The notes under the pieces are model-generated. The model was not told the DNA's origin, searched no databases, and saw only the letters and a list, made by a program, of their open reading frames with translations. Below, piece by piece: positions 1-11,604 of a stretch of 64,000 nt of DNA. Location: contig JAUCBJ010008936.1 in assembly GCA_032718475.1 (NCBI GenBank), positions 62,001 to 126,000 of the forward strand, given 5' to 3'. Numbering within the stretch: position 1 is the first letter of the stretch; every line of letters begins with the position of its first letter. Position numbers and translations under genes: made by a program. The stretch is from Nemertoderma westbladi. Its lineage: Eukaryota; Xenacoelomorpha; Nemertodermatida; Nemertodermatidae.

Positions 1-245
1 ACATTAATCCTAAGCTAATGATTGTTAAAGACTGCAGTACTGGTTCATTTAGGCCTATTATTAGCTTGTTTGTTTATTATCATTCATAAACTGCTGTCAC
101 ATCAGGTAGAAGTATGTAAACGATAGGCTATCCTACTACAAATCTATACCTTCCTATATAGATAAGCTATGTAACTACAGCCAGCCCCCGTGCACCCCCC
201 CCTCCAATGCAATATAATACCTTTATCCTGCTGATAATATTTTAT

Positions 246-380
246 TACAAATTTTTTTTTAATCTGATTTAGGGGGGGGGGGGGGGTCAACGCCTATCTG
301 ATGACATCTGATTTAGGGGAGGGAGGGGGTCAACATTTTGGGGAAAAGTGCAGACGTCATACTTGGACGGCCCCTATGAC
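246..380. repeat. G-rich segment with a MITE-like right end
   Basis: The segment holds a run of about 14 G near 274-287 and a direct duplication of a word beginning ATCTGATTTAGGGG (near 262 and 308). Its right end (about 347-376) contains GACGTCATACTTGGACGGCCCC, which resembles one terminus of the hairpin MITE at 47280-47429 (GTGACGTCATTTATGGATAGCCCC). I could not place the matching left end, so this is probably a decayed or half copy. Confidence 0.35.
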
Positions 381-399
381 ATTGAGTATAATAGATAAA

Positions 400-697
400 T
401 TGAGTAGGACATAGAAGCCATTGACTCCAATGCTGTAATACCTGTTATTAATATAGAATAAGAACACTTGACTTGCCCGTGGAAAATGTAGATAGTGATT
501 GAATTTATATTGTATTTTGGCATAACAAACGATGAATATTTAGCGCCACCCTCCATTATTGGGGAGGACATAGCATCCATTGTCTCCGACTCTGTAATAC
601 CTGTTATTAATATATAGATGAACACTTGACTTGTCCGTGGGAAATGTGATATGGGAAATCCTATGTTGTATTTTGGCATAAGAAACATGGTGTATTA
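400..697. repeat. Diverged tandem duplication, period about 159 bp
   Basis: Two neighbouring blocks share CTGTAATACCTGTTATTAATATA (433 and 592), then ACACTTGACTTG(C/T)CCGTGG, then TTGTATTTTGGCATAA. The spacing is about 159 bp with scattered substitutions and small indels. ORFs on the minus strand here are incidental. Nothing coding is recognised from 698 to 1020, which holds one poly-G run near 796-808. Confidence 0.7.
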
Positions 698-1029
698 TTG
701 ACATGAAATATTTTTTGTCTCGGGCGGTGGGTATTATAAATTTACTATTGTGACAGATGAGGGAGCTTGTGTGACACCTTGTGACAGAGATGGGAGGGGG
801 GGGGGGGGATGTATCAAACATCGGGGAAATTTGCTTGACTTACTTTATGAATGTCCCCATACTTATCATGGGACAACTATTTCCTCTTTCTTATATATTT
901 ATTTTTGCAGATCTAATCTGTCGCTTATTAATTGATATGACGATTTTTGCTACTCAGTATATTGAAATGTAATGAGTAATTTTTTATGATATTTTAATTA
1001 TATTTTTTTTTGGTTAATTATATTTGCAG

Positions 1030-1397
1030 GTGACGCAATCTGCAACGCAAGCGCAGATGTTACAAGGAATGGGAGGATGTGACGATGAACTTGTCTTACG
1101 GCGCAGTTCACATTTATTGTCTGACTGGACAATTGTCAGACTCGGAAGCTTATGTTCGCCAAGCAGTTTCCCTTGGGTTATGGTGACCCGGGGGACATCG
1201 CAGGCGTTGGAAATGTTGAAGGATTTCGTCATCTACTCCGGTTATCGTCCCAACAGTTTAGCGATTCGGAATCTGTCCTCCATGTTTTTGACATTCTGTC
1301 CCGCGAACAGGCACTGAGTAATACGTCTTTACGTTTGCGGAAATTCCCTGGCATTTGTGCGAATATTAACTCGGTCACATGCGATGAATTCAAATAA
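1030..1397 (+). pseudogene. Possible exon fragment, unrecognised
   Basis: A pyrimidine-rich stretch ending TATTTGCAG at 1029 is a plausible 3' splice site. It is followed by open reading in two overlapping frames: 1030-1317, and 1152-1397 in a second frame. Composition is richer in GC and CpG than the surroundings. No domain is recognised. The frame change near 1150-1170 would fit a decayed coding segment, but chance ORFs are equally possible. Confidence 0.15.
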
Positions 1398-3077
1398 TTC
1401 CTTGATAAGTCGCGTAATGAAACAGTTAATAACTCAGGGAACGCGCGATTGTTGATGACTCACGTGAAGATAGTCTCGGGAACTAAATGGGGATCCGTGA
1501 GCAACGAACTTAGGAGCGGAGAAAGTTATACAACCTGATAACTAAGTTTGGTAACCCACATCTGTTCCTCACCGTTGCTCCTAACGAAATGGGATCCCTT
1601 GCTGTTTTAAGGTTACTTTATATTTAATAAAAATGGGGGAGGGTGGGTTTGTTAGTTGTACGTAGATTACGAGACACTGTATTCCGGGACATGGTATACA
1701 TTTATTTCTAAAATGTAGGGCGAGCCACAAAGTAAACGAGCATTGCATTAGCATACAGTTTAATTTTAATACATGGTCATAAATCGGCGTTGTATAAGGT
1801 TATGTTTGGATTTCTTATATAAAGATTTGTTGCTAGCACCAAATTTCGTATCCATGACGAAATAGTACAGGTTTGAGATAGTGCTGTTTTAAATGATTTC
1901 ATCGGATTCAGGTGATAATATATCAATATATATTTGCTTATTTTTAAAAATTTGGTGCAGGCACAACAATTTTAACCCGAAAAATATAAGTTTGAAAACT
2001 CTTACGCCATAAACATTTAAACGCGAGAAATAAGGTGTCACAAGCAATTGAACGGATTTTCAGAATTTCGTGCTGGCACCAAATTTAGCACACAGCACCG
2101 AAAAATACAAGTTTGATACGCCTGGTTCAACTCGTATATATTCCATTGAAACCAGAACCCCAAAAAACCCAAATTGTGTAAAAAACAGGTTTAAACAATC
2201 AATTTTCAACTTTGACATAATTAAAAATTTGGTGCTGGCACCAAAATTTGGCACACGACGAAAAACAAGTTTGAAATTTCTACATTTTGTGAACATTTTC
2301 ATCACTAAAGTTTAGTCAATTTTAGTTTAGTTATTTGGTGCTGGCACCAAAATTTGGCACACGACGAAAAACCAGTTTGAAATTTCTACATTTTGTGAAC
2401 ATTTTCATCACTAAAGTTTAGTCAAATAGTTGATTTAAATACCTAGAAAGTCTTAGAGCTCCAAACTTAAGCTAGCTATTTAAATAATGTATTTTATTTT
2501 TTTTTGTAGATAACACTGGGGAACAATTTGAAAAAAGTTTCTGTTGAGTGGGATTTTTTAGCTGATTTCGACTAAACTTGACATGCTGAATTCAAAACTG
2601 CAGTCAGTTTTTGCCTAGCACGTCAAGTTTTTGCTCTACAGCTTAGAATCTGAGCAAGCAAAATTGAATTTTAGAATTGAAAATTGAATTGAATTTACTG
2701 ATAATATACAATTACAAACATCTAAGGTTAGCAACCAGTGCAGTGTAGCCTATTTTAGGAAACTTACATTTGTCCAACACTAAATCGTGACTTCAGTAAG
2801 TTCTCAGGTGGAGGGAATTTTAAACCTGGAACTCAATTACATACATTTCTTGTCATACCAGTAGCGGTAGTGGTAGGCCTACCGGTACAGTATAGTGCTA
2901 TAGTAGGAAATCTCTGTTCTAATTTTAATACAGCTGTTGTTAAGGCCCCCGATGTACCTTCTAAACATTAATCAAAGACCTGTGAATAACTGTTTGTTGG
3001 ATGCGATTACCTCGTTCATTACCTGGTTCATTGGTTCGTCGACTCTGTCACATATCTGCTCACAGTTGTTTCAGATC
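1398..3077. other. Non-coding stretch with repeat fragments
   Basis: No supported gene. It contains a word GGGCGAGCCACAAAGT at 1718 that recurs in similar form at 40914, several copies of a palindromic TTTGGTGC...GCACCAAA motif (1836-2428, annotated separately), and an AT-rich unannotated part from 2430 to 3077. Confidence 0.5.
2228..2428. repeat. Two tandem 106-bp units with a palindromic core
   Basis: Near-identical units start at 2231 and 2337 with GGTGCTGGCACCAAAATTTG and run through CATCACTAAAGTTTAGTCAA. Each carries the palindrome TTTGGTGC-TG-GCACCAAA. Diverged relatives of the same block occur at about 1836, 1948 and 2070, so this is a degenerate tandem array of about five members with only the last two well conserved. 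Confidence 0.75.
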
Positions 3078-4004
3078 ATGTCTGCTCCTTCTACTTCTCG
3101 TCGCAAATGCGTAAACAGTCCCGATTCATTTTGCTATATCTGCGGTAGCTTCACCATTCCAAGCCAAAGAACAAACATTAGCGCATTTGTTAAGCATGCA
3201 TATTTCACATATTTTAAGGTAAAACTCGGTGATCAAGACAAGCCTTGGGCCCCCGAAAAGGTCTGCAAGCAGTGTGTTGAGAGTTTAAGGATGTGGACCA
3301 AAGGAACTCGTGAAAAGTTGGCATTTGGTATACCAATGATTTGGCGAGAACAAAAAGACCATTGCACTGATTGGCCTCCAAGATCTGACCTCAAATCTGG
3401 AGATCCCAATATTCTATATGACCCACTTGTTGACAGGAGTAAAATAATATTCCCACCTCTGCACATAAAACTGGGTCTCATAAAGCAATTCGTCAAAGCA
3501 CTACCAACTGAAGGCGACTGTTTCAAGTATCTCACCTTGGTATTTCCTGGGCTGTCCATTGAAAAGATCAAGGCCGGTGTCTTTGATGGTTCACAGATTC
3601 GGCAGCTCACCAGGGATGAACATTTCATTGGGACCAAGTCGCAACTGGAGGAAAAAGCTTGGTTATCATTCAAAGATGTCATAAAGAACTTTCTTTGAAA
3701 TACAAGAGCAAAGAATCACGCTGAAATTGTCCAGAAACTATTGGATAGCTACAAAGCACTCGGTTGCAACATGAGCATAAAACTGAACTTTCTTCATAGT
3801 CACCTTGATAGCTTCCCGGAAAATCTTGGTGCTGTCAGTGATGAGCAGGGTGAACGATTTCACCAAGATTTGAAGGTCATGGAAGAGCGTTATCAGGGTA
3901 GGTGGGATGTACTTATGATGGCGGACTATTGCTGGAGCATCAAGCGCGATTGTCCAAAGATTGAACACTCAAGGAAAAGCTATAAGCGTAAATTTTTACC
4001 TTAA
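3078..4004 (+). pseudogene. ZAD-like Cys4 zinc-finger mobile-element protein, one nonsense codon
   Basis: I chose the ATG at 3078 because Cys codons for a paired CxxC...CxxC (ZAD-like) zinc site begin about 12 residues later (CVNSPDSFCYICG, then VCKQCVESL). The protein continues through WTKGTR, KLGLIKQFVKAL, GDCFKYLTLVFPGL and CNMSIKLNFLHSHLD, and ends GERFHQDLKVMEERYQGRWD...KSYKRKF. From memory this matches a repetitive family seen in many invertebrate genomes, usually annotated only as uncharacterised. Relative to that family the segment after the zinc site appears shortened. A TGA at 3696-3698 interrupts the frame; reading resumes in the same frame to 4004, so one base change (GGA to TGA is the simplest) inactivated it. 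Role unknown. Confidence 0.65.
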
Positions 4005-4849
4005 AACATACTTTCAGTAGCCATATATCCCTATAATAACCTTAATGTGGCTATTACCTAATTTCTAAACGTTGTAATGCAATGTATTTGATCTCTATCT
4101 ATGCAATAGTTAAAAACATTATATTTTATGTATCTTTTAACCGCAGAGTTTTTCTGATATTTAAAATAAAGCGAATGATCCTATAGTTCAAAAAGTTGTA
4201 GAGAAAAACTGATATCATTTTTGGATTCAGCAGCCCAAAATTAGTGTGTTGTTCCCCAGTGCCAGTTCCCCACAAAAATTGTGTTCCCCAGTGAATAGAA
4301 TCGATCAACATTAACGCCAGGTGACCTACGAAGATCGAGATTGAGCAGTACCGGGACCTGGGCGACATCGACTTGTCCGCGCCCAAACTAGATGTCCCAA
4401 AAGTGTAATCCCGTGTAATCCCGCAAAGACCGCAGAGTCGCTTATTCGAGTCCCATCTTTATTCCTGAGACTTAAAGTGGTCTTATAAACTGACAAGTAG
4501 GTCCAATAATCATAAAAAAATACCTTCTCAATTAAAATTTTGTTGTGCTCTTTCTCGTGGAGATATCCAATTGGCACCACTGGGCACATAAATTTGCAGA
4601 AATTGAATGCAAACCTCAAACTTCATCGCCTTTACTGATATCGCGATATATCGGAGCCAGTATCTTCTATCCCAGCTATCTCGAAAACTAAGAAAGATAT
4701 GGGAAAACGGTTTCTATATTTGGATTCAGCATGAAATTCTGCATTAGATAGGATATGTTTCAAAAATTCGTATTTTTGGTCAGAAAATGCGCTACCCCAC
4801 CCCTTAAGTGATGCGGGGGTATTTTGTGCTAACTAATTTTGCGCTCAGA
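4005..4849. other. Non-coding stretch
   Basis: No supported gene. GTGTAATCCCG occurs twice in tandem at 4404-4425. Short minus-strand ORFs lack recognisable domains. Confidence 0.5.
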
Positions 4850-5485
4850 CAAGAGTTGATGAATTAGACAAAATAAAGTGTCCGAATAACTTTCGCACCA
4901 TCGAACTTGACTTAGCTCAGGAATTTCTAGAACAAGATTTAGAAATGAACGCCCGGACGTTACATTCGCTAGAACAGGATTCGGCTGAACCTGGAAGTTA
5001 TGACATTGCTATTTCAGCCAATGAGAAGAGAAGCCCCCCCCCCCCCCCCCCCCCCCAATTGTAAGGAGGCAATTGCCGTAAAATCATCCGTCGCTCCCCA
5101 TCATCGGACAAAGTTTCTTTATCATTTGGTTTTAACGCTCGGGAGGTTTGTAACTGAGTGGGATGTTATGGAAGTTGCTTCCTTCCCTATAGCATTCCAG
5201 AATGCTGGGATGGTTGCTGATTTCAACAAGGGAAGAAGCCAACCTCATTAGTAGGCACTATGTAGAAGAACAACTGCAAACTTATTCTTTTGGCGCCAGA
5301 CAATTTTAGAAATATCTCAAAAATACCATTGCAGCAATTGATGATATATTGTTCTCCAATGGTCATTTATCTACAGATTTTCCTTCTGTTTCATACATTG
5401 ATCTACGTGAAGAATAATCTGAGCGAATTCAAACAATAGAGAATATAAGGAAAAGGTACTTTGTGGATACAAACCATAGTGATCT
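4850..5485 (+). pseudogene. Unrecognised coding fossil split by a poly-C run
   Basis: One frame is open from about 4852 to 5036 (CPNNFRTIELDLAQEFLEQD and onward), runs into about 20 C at 5037-5056, and resumes as TKFLYHLVLTLGRFVTEWDV, then NAGMVADFN to about 5230. It then shifts frame (EEANLISRHYVEEQLQTYSF), with further stops before DDILFSNGHLSTDF and IRKRYFVDTNHSDL. Strings of this kind remind me of proteins encoded by large DNA transposons (Helitron-type or similar), but I cannot assign the family. At least two frame changes and several stops make it clearly dead. Confidence 0.35.
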
Positions 5486-5794
5486 ACAGTAAGTAGGAAA
5501 ATGGTGATCCCCCAGAAAGACTCCTTTATCTTAGCCACTCTGGATGAGCCACTTGATTAGGATTATTATATTTTATATCAATTTGTGGCAAGTCGTAACA
5601 ATTTTATATTTACCCTAAACGTAAATTAATTCATTTGCATTTATTCTGTTGAATACATTTACTGAAATTTAAATTTACTGCTGCTGTATACAATATATTT
5701 GCTGGACTATATAGTTTATCATTTATATTTTGTTGCTAGGAAAATTTGGTGTCATCACTTCCAGCAATGACGACATTATTCGATTACTATATAA

Positions 5795-6080
5795 GCTGAG
5801 TTCGCTCGACCTAGTAGTAGTAGTAGTATATAAGCCCAAGGTATTAGTTCAGTGTCGTTTTTCATAGTTTCAGTCTTCAGAATTACAATATTATTATCAG
5901 TCTTCATGCAGTCATTCAGAGTTCGCTTATCTGTTCTGTAGCATACTAGGCCATATACATCAAAACTAAATAAACTTCTGAATTATGTAATTATATTTCA
6001 TTTCTGTATTCTTTCTGGCATTCTCGCATGATGCCTGAGTAGAGACTCATCAGCCAGGGGGCCAACTGACGTGGAGCCCA
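5795..6080 (+). promoter_or_regulatory. LTR-like promoter/polyadenylation module
   Basis: TATATAAG boxes (5789 and 5828), a transcribed-looking stretch, AATAAA near 5968 and then TGACGTGGAGCCCAGGAAC resemble the U3-R-U5 end of an LTR. The motif GTTCGCTCGACCTAGTAGTAGTAG (5803-5826) recurs inverted near 14910-14930. No flanking gag or pol is present, so at best this is a solo or truncated LTR. Confidence 0.25.
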
Positions 6081-6129
6081 GGAACAACAGCTGTAACGTT
6101 ACATAGTTGCAAATCAAGCATTGCAGAAA

Positions 6130-9020
6130 TCTGCAACTGTGGAGCAAGATCTCCTATCATTATAATCATATGCCAGAATTTATCCAACCTTTATGTTCTT
6201 GATCGCATAAAATATAATACAAACCTTTCCAAGATGTATTTCTTGCTTTGGCCGTACATTGCCATCCTTGGAATGCATAATGAACTTGCCAAAGGAAGAT
6301 ACATCTTGGGGGTTAATATAATAATATTGTGATCTGTGTTGGAAGAAGAAATTGTAGCAATTGTCTAATTCCTCATTTTTTTTTTGTTTCTCTGTATATA
6401 CAGACTTGGTTGTCGGGATTAGTTCCCCATTGTAGTCGCAGATCACATCACCACATATGAAGGATTTGGTAGTTATAAGACACTGACCAAAAACTTCAGA
6501 GGGATGTGTCTCGACTTTGAGGTGTCCTAATGAGTGCTGGTGTTGGAAGAAGAAATTGTAGCAATTGTCTAATTCCTCATTTTTTTTTTGTTTCTCTGTA
6601 TATACAGACTTGGTTGTCGGGATTAGTTCCCCATTGTAGTCGCAGATCACATCACCACATATGAAGGATTTGGTAGTTATAAGACACTGACCAAAATTTC
6701 AGAGGGATGTGTCTCGACTTTGAGGTGTCCTAATGAGTGCTGACCTCTTTTATACACTTTGTATATATAGTGTTGCCTTTCGATGGTCTGCCGATGCCCC
6801 CAGTATGTTCTTAGATTTTTATGAGAGAGCGACTGCACTCTAAACCAGTGTGCAGAAGGGCATCCCGCAGCATTCCATCATCTGGGGTAATCTTTACACT
6901 GTGTGTTGGAGAGTATATGGCCAGAAGTTGCTCTTTGGCCTCTTTAAGCTGAATTACTGCATCCTTACCTTTCAATGGACTGGTCCACTGTCATTTGGAA
7001 GAAGATGCAGTCTTTGGACTTGTAGTTCCAGAAGTTCCTACTTTGGTATATACAGCTTCCTCTTCCACAAGTATAAGAGTTACCCCATCCATAATATGGT
7101 GGAAATTCTGGTAGCCATCAAAGATCTCAGAAATGAGCTCTGGCTGGTTGCTTTGTGACAGCAATTTAATAGATTCATGACCATCAAAGCTCTTAGTTGT
7201 GTCGAAAATGTAATTATGATCTCTCGTAACCACAGAGTGACAGATAAGATGCCAGCTTATCTCGAGTTTCTTGGCAAGATAGCTTAGAGGCAGCAGTCTC
7301 AACTATCTTCCAGATCTGAGTGGCACAAGGCTTAAACTCGAGATGGAGGCTTTCATGAATCCGCTCAATCTCCTGAGAGGGAGAGACCCCATAAAACTTC
7401 CCTCTACCATTGATGAACACATAGTTGCTATGTGAGACACCCGCTTGCTTTAGCATGCGCGGTCTAATCATATCGCAATAATGTTGAATCATCCTGTAGC
7501 GGGAGGACAACTGCAGCATTATTTGTTGCCTTTGTCTTATGGCCAGCAACCAAAATCAAGTGCTGCCTTGATTCTGACACAAAGGGCGGCTTATATGCCC
7601 GACGGAATTCCACCATCTTCATCTTTCCAGCAACACTAGGGCGTTGGTGCTCCCCAACTATGATAATGGCCATGAGGTACCGAACATAGAACGAATATAA
7701 TATGCAATCAATCCACCCTATGTGAAGTTTCCTCTAGGCCTCAATCACAGAAAGAAGGATTTTCTCATCCTTCACAAGAAACAGGGCATCTGCTGGAGTC
7801 TTATCATGAAACTCAATCATTGAGTTTAGCTCCTTCTGTCTCTCTACGGATGACCAAAGGGTGATATTTTTGTGGAAGCTCTTGATAGCCTTTCTGACTA
7901 AGGAGATCTTGGATTGTAGGTGAGATGATATTTCATCTGCACCAGTTGATCCAGATCTGAACTGAAAGAACCTCAGTAGGCACTTCAGGTGGCCATCTAA
8001 ACTTTCACCCTTTATGCCACATTTCTCATGCTCCTCTGCCATCACCAACTTCAACTGCCCAAGGTCACAGACTGACAGTTCTACAAAACCCTGATCAGTA
8101 GTGCCCAACCACCTCTGAAACTGGAATGCAATAGTAGCAACCGTGTTAAGGTTATGCTTGACATATTTTTGACTGTTTGATGTTGATCTGCCGCCATGGA
8201 GTCCTTCCATTTCTGGAGAACCTGTACATGGGTCGGATCAAACCTTAGGTCAAAATCATGTATAGCAAGCTTGCCCTTAACCGATTGCGCACCCCAGTCA
8301 TAGCCAGTTGTAACACACGTCCCTACCACCTCTTCTCAATCACTATCATCATCACTCTGGGGAGTTTAGGAGGTCGTATGATCTCTCCTTCACTATCAGC
8401 ATCATCTGAGGAAAACCAAAAACTCAAGTTCCTCCTATAACCTTTATCCTTAAGGACAGAGTCGCACCTTGCAAGGATGACTTGAACAAGGTGTGGTAGG
8501 GGAATGCAAGTTTATCGTTGAAGGTGATGCTGAAGGAATATCTACAGTAATCTGCCCCTCATTAAGGTCTCCCGTTGCCAATACCATTACCTGCCTGACT
8601 TCCTACGTTTCTATATTTTATAAAGTCATTGCCTCTTAATGATATAACTTTGTTTGGGACACCCTTATCAACTTTTTTACCTAGCCATAAAATATCCCAA
8701 TCAGACAATACTTCAGCCCCCTCCCCAACATTGTTTGAAACCATAATTTGCTTAACTACTGTATAAATATAATCTTCTAGATTATTGATGACCTTTGTAG
8801 AATTAGATTGGGACCATGCTTCTTTAAATTCTTGCATTCGTAGTTTGGATTCTTCCTTTCTTAAATTATGAACTTTCTGAAGATGTGTAGAGAGGTACTT
8901 CTGTGGCCTAGGGGGATCGCATATAGTGCAGTCGATTATATAGCGGATTGGTTTCGATGGAATTACTTTGGAGGGTCCAGTGCCAGTTGGGGCAGAATCA
9001 TCAGAATCAGAATAAGACAT
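6130..9020 (-). pseudogene. Broken tyrosine-recombinase gene with C-terminal KMT5A-like SET domain
   Basis: Read from 9020 down. 9020-8562 encodes an acidic start and a C2H2-like finger (CTICDPPRPQKYLSTHLQKVH). 8210-7734 is a helical segment resembling a recombinase core-binding domain. 7673-7214 carries HQRPSVAGKM, GHKT and NYVFING, matching in order the catalytic-domain landmarks of the intact recombinase at 44559-48891 (RNGARPSQLINM, PKLKT). 7302-6991 has ICHSVVTRDHNYIF, comparable with LAHSMSTQRKIYD. 6744-6130 is a SET domain: VICDYNGELI, YYYINP, FGKFIMHSKDGN, IFYAIKNIKVG, then a stop and LAYDYNDRRS. The GKFIMHS segment has Met where SET enzymes have the conserved Asn of NHS. Several frameshifts, one stop inside the final SET motif and a 204-bp internal duplication show it is dead. 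Crypton-like origin is inferred. Confidence 0.6.
6337..6744. repeat. 204-bp tandem duplication inside the SET coding region
   Basis: Units 6337-6540 and 6541-6744 begin TGTTGGAAGAAGAAATTG and are almost identical. 204 bp is 68 codons, so the duplication itself kept the frame. A single-base difference (CCAAAAACTTC against CCAAAATTTC) then shifted it. Confidence 0.9.
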
Positions 9021-10495
9021 ATTAGATAAGAAAGAGTGGAGAGTGAAAAAAAAAGAAATAATAAATCAAATTGCAGTTGAGGTTATAAAGTTAATAGAAC
9101 AATTCGTAGATCAAAGATAATACAGATTGATGTAGAAATTGAGTATATCGAAAAAATAATATTTATAGAAGAATGCAAATATTGCAGTTGAGTTGATAAA
9201 ATTCGTAGAACAATTCGTAGATCAAAGTAAATAGAGATTGATATAGAAATTGAGATAGATAACTGAATTATTTAATTATTAGGTTATTTTTATGTACAAA
9301 TTTGAACTTCTGTCTTGACTTTAACACCCTGGTAGCTAAATGAATGGAAGCGGTGTTGCTGCAGGTATAAATCCTGCCTTTAAAATTACTTATTTTACCA
9401 ATTTTCCCAAAATACTGTATATTTAGTGATAAAGGACCAGTTACGGTATCATATTGATTTGTTTCTTACAAATTATTCTTTAGTAAAGGTTCTTACGCCA
9501 TCTTGTGCTATTACACCTATATTCGATCTAATTTCTGTTGTATGGCCTACTAAGCCTCAAATGGAATACGTGACGCTTATTGGCAATGCTCCTTCCTGAT
9601 AAAGCTAGTATATAAGTGCGGTTGTGCTATGATTGATTTTACTCTCTCTTTTTGGTATTGTTTGACAGAAGAAGTCGCACTGCCCATGCAGAGGCTTTAT
9701 TCCCCGGTCAGGTTTAACTGACTGGTGGTTATTACAGGCCAAATGTCTAAAATTAAAGAGTTAATAATTGAATTATAATTATTCATTGCTACATTGTATA
9801 TTCTACTGGTTTATTCAATTTATCTTTATTATTTGCTTAATATATCGCCGATATTATGTAATCAAGGAGGTTTTACACGCGCCACAACAGGTGGGTTGCA
9901 GTAACTAAGTATCAGTGATAATCTGGACAATTGTATCAGATTTGTGTGCTGTTATATCTCTGACTTACTAAATAATTAATATATGGCGATATTTCAGACC
10001 ATTAATGTAAGCAAAGCTCTCATTATTAATTGCATCACGATTGAGAGTTGTCACAAATTGAATACTGTAGCGATATCAATATAATTAGACCCGAAGACTT
10101 GTCTCTATACGTTTCCCCTAAAGGGAAACACAATCACCAGACTTGAGTTCTTACAGAATTAATTAGTCAGTCATTTGCTTGTTATACTGTGTTGTCACAC
10201 CCTCCCGGTATAGTGTCTCAGTCAAATACAATAGATAATCAAATACCGTATTGAACTAAGTGAAATATAGAGCAAATCAATGCATCGAAAGGAAAAAGGG
10301 CAAAGAAACAGATACAGTGAGCGGCCCTTGTTGACAGGTACACTAGCACAATCCCGTTTATTGTATCAGACCAGACATCTTGCCTTCAATTTTGCATGGT
10401 TTATTAAGTAACAGAAAAGAGTCAAAATATATGAAAATTGAGAGTGAAAGAACATAATTTACTAAAAGCACTAACACCCACAGATATTCCACTCA
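9021..10495. other. Non-coding stretch
   Basis: No supported gene. 9070-9250 has two related AT-rich blocks (words TTCGTAGA(T)CAAAG and GATAGAAATTGAG twice). A TATATAAG box lies at 9610, followed by a possible transcribed leader. A small hairpin GTTTCCC-CTAAA-GGGAAAC lies at about 10111-10129. Confidence 0.45.
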
Positions 10496-10499
10496 CCAA

Positions 10500-10757
10500 A
10501 TGGGTCAAATTAAAAACTAAAATTAGTAACTAGGTACTAAAATTAGTAACTGGATACTAAAATTAGTAACTGGGAATGAAAATAGTAACTTACCATGTAC
10601 TGAAATTAGTAACTGGATAGTGAAATTAGTAACCGCGTCTTGAAATTAGTAACAGGGTACTGAAATTAGTAACTGGGTACTGAAATTAGTAACAGGGCCC
10701 TGAAATTCGTAACTGGGTACTAAAATTGGTAACCGGGTACTGAAATTAGTGTTTTTA
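10500..10757. repeat. 20-bp minisatellite, about 12 copies
   Basis: Degenerate units of the type TACTGAAATTAGTAACTGGG repeat head to tail. Copies differ mainly at the two bases before AAATTAGTAAC and in the GGGT/GGAT/CGCG spacer. Confidence 0.85.
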
Positions 10758-11604
10758 TACCTACGAGATTAGCACTACATTGGGGATTAACCAGACATTA
10801 TTGTAAATTACTGTTGTTAGATATATTTGCTATAAGCTAATAAGATAAAAGCATTGCGTTTTTTTACACATAATGCTAATATTATTCATATTATGATTAT
10901 AATATTAATAAATAGCGTTTTTACCCATTGTTATTCTGTAATATTATAAAACAAACCGCACCAATTTTGTTCAGATGTATTAAGTTATTGCATTTATAGA
11001 AATAACATTGTTTATATGGAAATTCTATGTAGGCCTATTACAAGATACCATGCATTTAATAACATTAAAATCATAATGTTTTAGTATTGATGTACTAATG
11101 TTAGAATAATAATGATAAAATAGTGAGAAACTAAATCAGGAATGCTATGAGAATGCTATGAAATAATTCCAATATTAGCTTAATGTTAGAATAACATTAG
11201 AATTGTAAGGGTGGGAAACCCACTAACTATTAGAATTCCAATGTTAAAATAACACTGATTAATATTGGTTACCGAATACTGCCGAAAGTGCACTTTTATT
11301 GCACAGGGTCCGAGCGCTTTGCCAAAAAAATTTAAAACTGGCATTAGTTTAACATTTGAATTTTAATATTTTATTATATGAATAAAGATGTTAATAAACA
11401 TTATTTTAATGTTGCTATGGTTTGCAGGGTAGAGGTTATGATTCAAAATTACCACAGCAACTGGGTGTTTCGACATAGCAACGGCTTCTCTAAACATTAT
11501 TAGACTATGGGACCGCTACCTACCCCTACTATATCGACTACTGCGGATTTAATGGACGCGGTACCATAGCAACACGGTGAAGCAAGTTAGAGTTACGTTA
11601 GTAC
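10758..11604. other. Non-coding AT-rich stretch
   Basis: No supported gene. Several AATGTTAGAATAA / TAATATTAG words between 11050 and 11270 form loose direct and inverted repeats. Confidence 0.4.

Noticed and set aside
10111-10129. Small GTTTCCC/GGGAAAC hairpin as a terminator or riboregulator
   Set aside because: An isolated 7-bp stem in non-coding eukaryotic sequence with no gene context.
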